Of a DNA stretch of 64,000 nucleotides, positions 61,950 to 64,000 are shown piece after piece. The notes beneath the pieces were generated by a model. It was not told the origin of the DNA, made no database searches, and worked only from the letters and a program-made list of their open reading frames with translations. Both the position numbers and the translations under genes were made by a program. The DNA comes from Patagioenas fasciata (Eukaryota; Chordata; Aves; Columbiformes; Columbidae): assembly GCF_037038585.1 (NCBI RefSeq), contig NC_092523.1, positions 31,721,501 to 31,785,500 on the forward strand. The letters are read 5' to 3'. Positions within the stretch are counted from its first letter, which is position 1. Each line of letters opens with the position of its first letter.

Positions 61950-63310
61950 CGATAGATTGCACACTCTACAGAGGTGACCATGAAGTGATAGAGGGCATGA
62001 TTCATGGGAAAAGAGGGAAGTTAAGTATGAAGACAGAAAACATAAAGCTTCGAGATGTCAGATCAAAATGGACTCAAAAATTCTTGCGTAAACTTCATGG
62101 GACATATGAAAAGGATAATTCAGAAGTGGCTAATCTCTAAGAAATTATGCTAAATCCATAAATTAAAGTTCCCCCAAAGAAGAAGAATGATAAGCATACT
62201 AAGAACAAAGCTGTAAACTCTTCATTGACACAATAAGGAAGCACATAACAAATGAAAACAAATTGGTTTTATTCAAAGAGGTATAAAATTGGACAAAAAC
62301 ATACAGACATGTAATAGTTAGTCAAAAAGATGAAGGTATAAAATGCCATCAAGCAAGCTGAAAGCTATCAGGATACATTAAGGACAATAGGAAAGTACTT
62401 TCCAAGTCCCTAGAACAAAAATAATGAACATATTTAAAAATGGAAAGTTATCAAGAAATACGGCTCAGAAAGTTGAGATATGTTTTGGTTTTGGCATTAG
62501 TTTTCACTAAAAAAAACTTCTATGAACAAGTGGCTAACACAATAAAATAAGAAAGTAGTATCATAGACAGCAGGAAAAAGCACCATGTTTTAAGAATTTG
62601 GAAGACTATAAGGGTATAGGTGCATCCAACACAGACATGCCAAGAACAGATCATGTGAAATCAGCTTAATTACCTCCTGCATCACAAGGCACAGGCAGTG
62701 GCAATAAAAATGGTTCTGACATATTGAAAAAAAAAAGGTTTAACACAAAGAAAATAGTCACTAAGACCATGTGCAATGAATACTCTCAGAAAGTTAACTG
62801 CAGAAATCCAGGCTGAAGGACAACTTGTTGGGCAGTAGCTCCTAAAACGAAGGTCTATGAGATACTGAATGTGTTAACAATTTCAGAAAATGCCAACATC
62901 ATCCTGTGAGGATAGCCCAAAGGATACGTGAAATAATCCCTCTCTCTCTTCAGAACTGGAAGAGCCTTGGCTGTAGCATTCTGCTAAGTTTTGAGCTGTC
63001 ACCTAAGAAAAAATATGAATCTCTTCACTGAAGTTCAGAAGAGAGCAACAAGAGTAATCAGACACCATAACTCAAGAGAGAGTTCAATTGGATAAAGCCT
63101 GTCTAGCTTGAGAAAAAAGGTAGAACAATCAATGTTCTCAAAGCATGTAGTAGAAATCAAATAGAAAATGAAATAGTATTTTCTCCTTTCCAAGACGGAA
63201 AAAGAAGTACAACTCAGCAAGATCAAGGTTAGATTTCAAGGCAGGCTGCATAAAGAGAGCACCAGGAAAGCACAGACTAAATTTTCTGGAAATCTTCATC
63301 TTTACAGGCT
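61950..63310 (+). mobile_element. Ancient CR1/L3-type LINE remnant (endonuclease end to near the 3' end)
   Basis: Blocks typical of old CR1/L3 elements occur in the right order on the plus strand. GDHEVIE, from the SDH box of the endonuclease, is at 61973-61993. A CAAGAACAGATCATG block, from the region before the first palm motif, is at about 62641. A sequence like the AAxxAANxILG block is at about 62890, and AATAATCCCTCTC at about 62930. A sequence like CAGTTTTGG is at about 62985. TTCAGAAGAGAGCAACAAGAG, equivalent to the ERVQRRA codons, is at about 63035-63055. A GTTAGATTTCA block is at about 63228. No frame is open for more than a few dozen codons, and the palm catalytic boxes are not readable. 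It is dead and far older than the CR1 at 11062. Ends are uncertain by 50-100 bp. The identification is by motif order, without a database search. Confidence 0.7.
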
Positions 63311-64000
63311 TCCAGCAATAGCCCAGATGAATACCTGCCAGAAAGAAAATAAGTACATCTAAGGAAATGGACTAAAACTCCCCTTCCATTCAATTTTCCT
63401 TTGACTTTCTTTTACTGAATCTCAACCTCGGCACCCTACACTTTGTTTGGTAATGAAAAAAAGTTTAAAATGACTGAGGTTCTACCTCTACCTCTAGGTG
63501 TGGTGTACAGCTGTTGACAGAGCATATATTTTCCTAAGAATATTGCTTAACAGCAAGCTGGTTTGTTCATGTTCACAATAGTTAGAATAATAATTTGGAT
63601 TTCATACTACTAAAATACAGAAACTATTTATCTGCTTTCAGTGTTAATCAGGAACGTAACCAAATAGCTAAAAAACATTCACCTTTTCTTCTTGAAGTCT
63701 AGTTAAGTTTTCATCTAATTTCTGTTGTTTGTCATTTCCAGGTCTCCACATTTCCTACATCATCTATGAACACTAACAACATTAACAACTCTAACACAAT
63801 TAGAGTATCAGATGTCTATGGTTGAGTTTGTGTTCAGAATTGATTTTTAATATATGTTCATCACTACATGACTTCAAATTTTTCAACTTTAACACTCTGA
63901 GAAACACAGGACTTTGTAAGGATAGAAGGGAAAAGCATCTATCCAGTTTTATACTTTTATTGCTGCTTTTAGAAGGATGATCATACATTTCTGCTAACAC
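63311..64000. other. Unassigned non-coding stretch
   Basis: No gene, repeat or motif recognised. A 66-codon minus-strand frame runs into the window edge (63800-64000) without recognisable features. Confidence 0.45.

Noticed and set aside
1-64000. Bacterial-type features: operons, ribosome binding sites, CRISPR arrays, attachment sites
   Set aside because: Composition, LINE and LTR content and lack of long frames show vertebrate nuclear DNA. The direct repeats are microsatellites or short tandem duplications without regular spacers.
1-64000. tRNA, snRNA or 5S rRNA genes and their pseudogenes
   Set aside because: I looked for B-box type GGTTCGAATCC, U6-type and 5S-type internal sequences by eye and found none. 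A structural search would be needed to exclude short decayed copies.

Overview
The window looks like gene-poor, AT-rich nuclear DNA from a bird. Three things point there. A CR1 LINE ends in the avian-type 8-bp motif ATTCTATG. Four solo LTRs belong to the avian ERVL-like class (they start TGTCCTGGTTT or a decayed form of it on the minus strand). Overall repeat density is low. I cannot name the species. I found no exon chain, no tRNA or rRNA gene, no CRISPR array and no prokaryotic feature. Nearly all reading frames are short and have no recognisable family, so I read the window as intergenic or deep intronic sequence.

Layout. 1-4764: mostly unassigned, with a very old CR1 reverse-transcriptase remnant on the minus strand (about 1035-1715). 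4765-5455: a solo LTR on the minus strand with a perfect 5-bp target-site duplication (ATTTA). 5456-10452: unassigned. 10453-11061: a second LTR of the same family, cut off at its U3 end where a 5'-truncated CR1 begins. 11062-13195: that CR1, covering the end of the endonuclease, the reverse transcriptase and the 3' terminus, and clearly dead. 13196-23843: unassigned with small tandem repeats. 23844-24225: a short, internally deleted LTR. 25612-26559: a mariner element with both terminal inverted repeats and a transposase pseudogene on the minus strand that has lost two internal blocks. 26562-44117: unassigned, with the longest open frame of the window (34991-35476, minus, 161 codons, no known family). 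44118-44749: a fourth, diverged LTR. 48198-48407: a short CR1 3' end. 48408-61949: unassigned. 61950-63310: a second very old CR1 remnant, on the plus strand.

How the parts relate. The window is a layered record of transposon activity: at least two very old CR1 remnants, a younger CR1 (about 2.1 kb) and a CR1 tail, four LTRs reduced to solo copies, and one DNA transposon of a type (Hsmar1-like mariner) that usually enters vertebrate lineages by horizontal transfer. No element appears able to move by itself. I did not find a previously undescribed functional system. The items most worth a second look are the mariner, the LTR/CR1 chimeric junction and the unexplained 161-codon frame.
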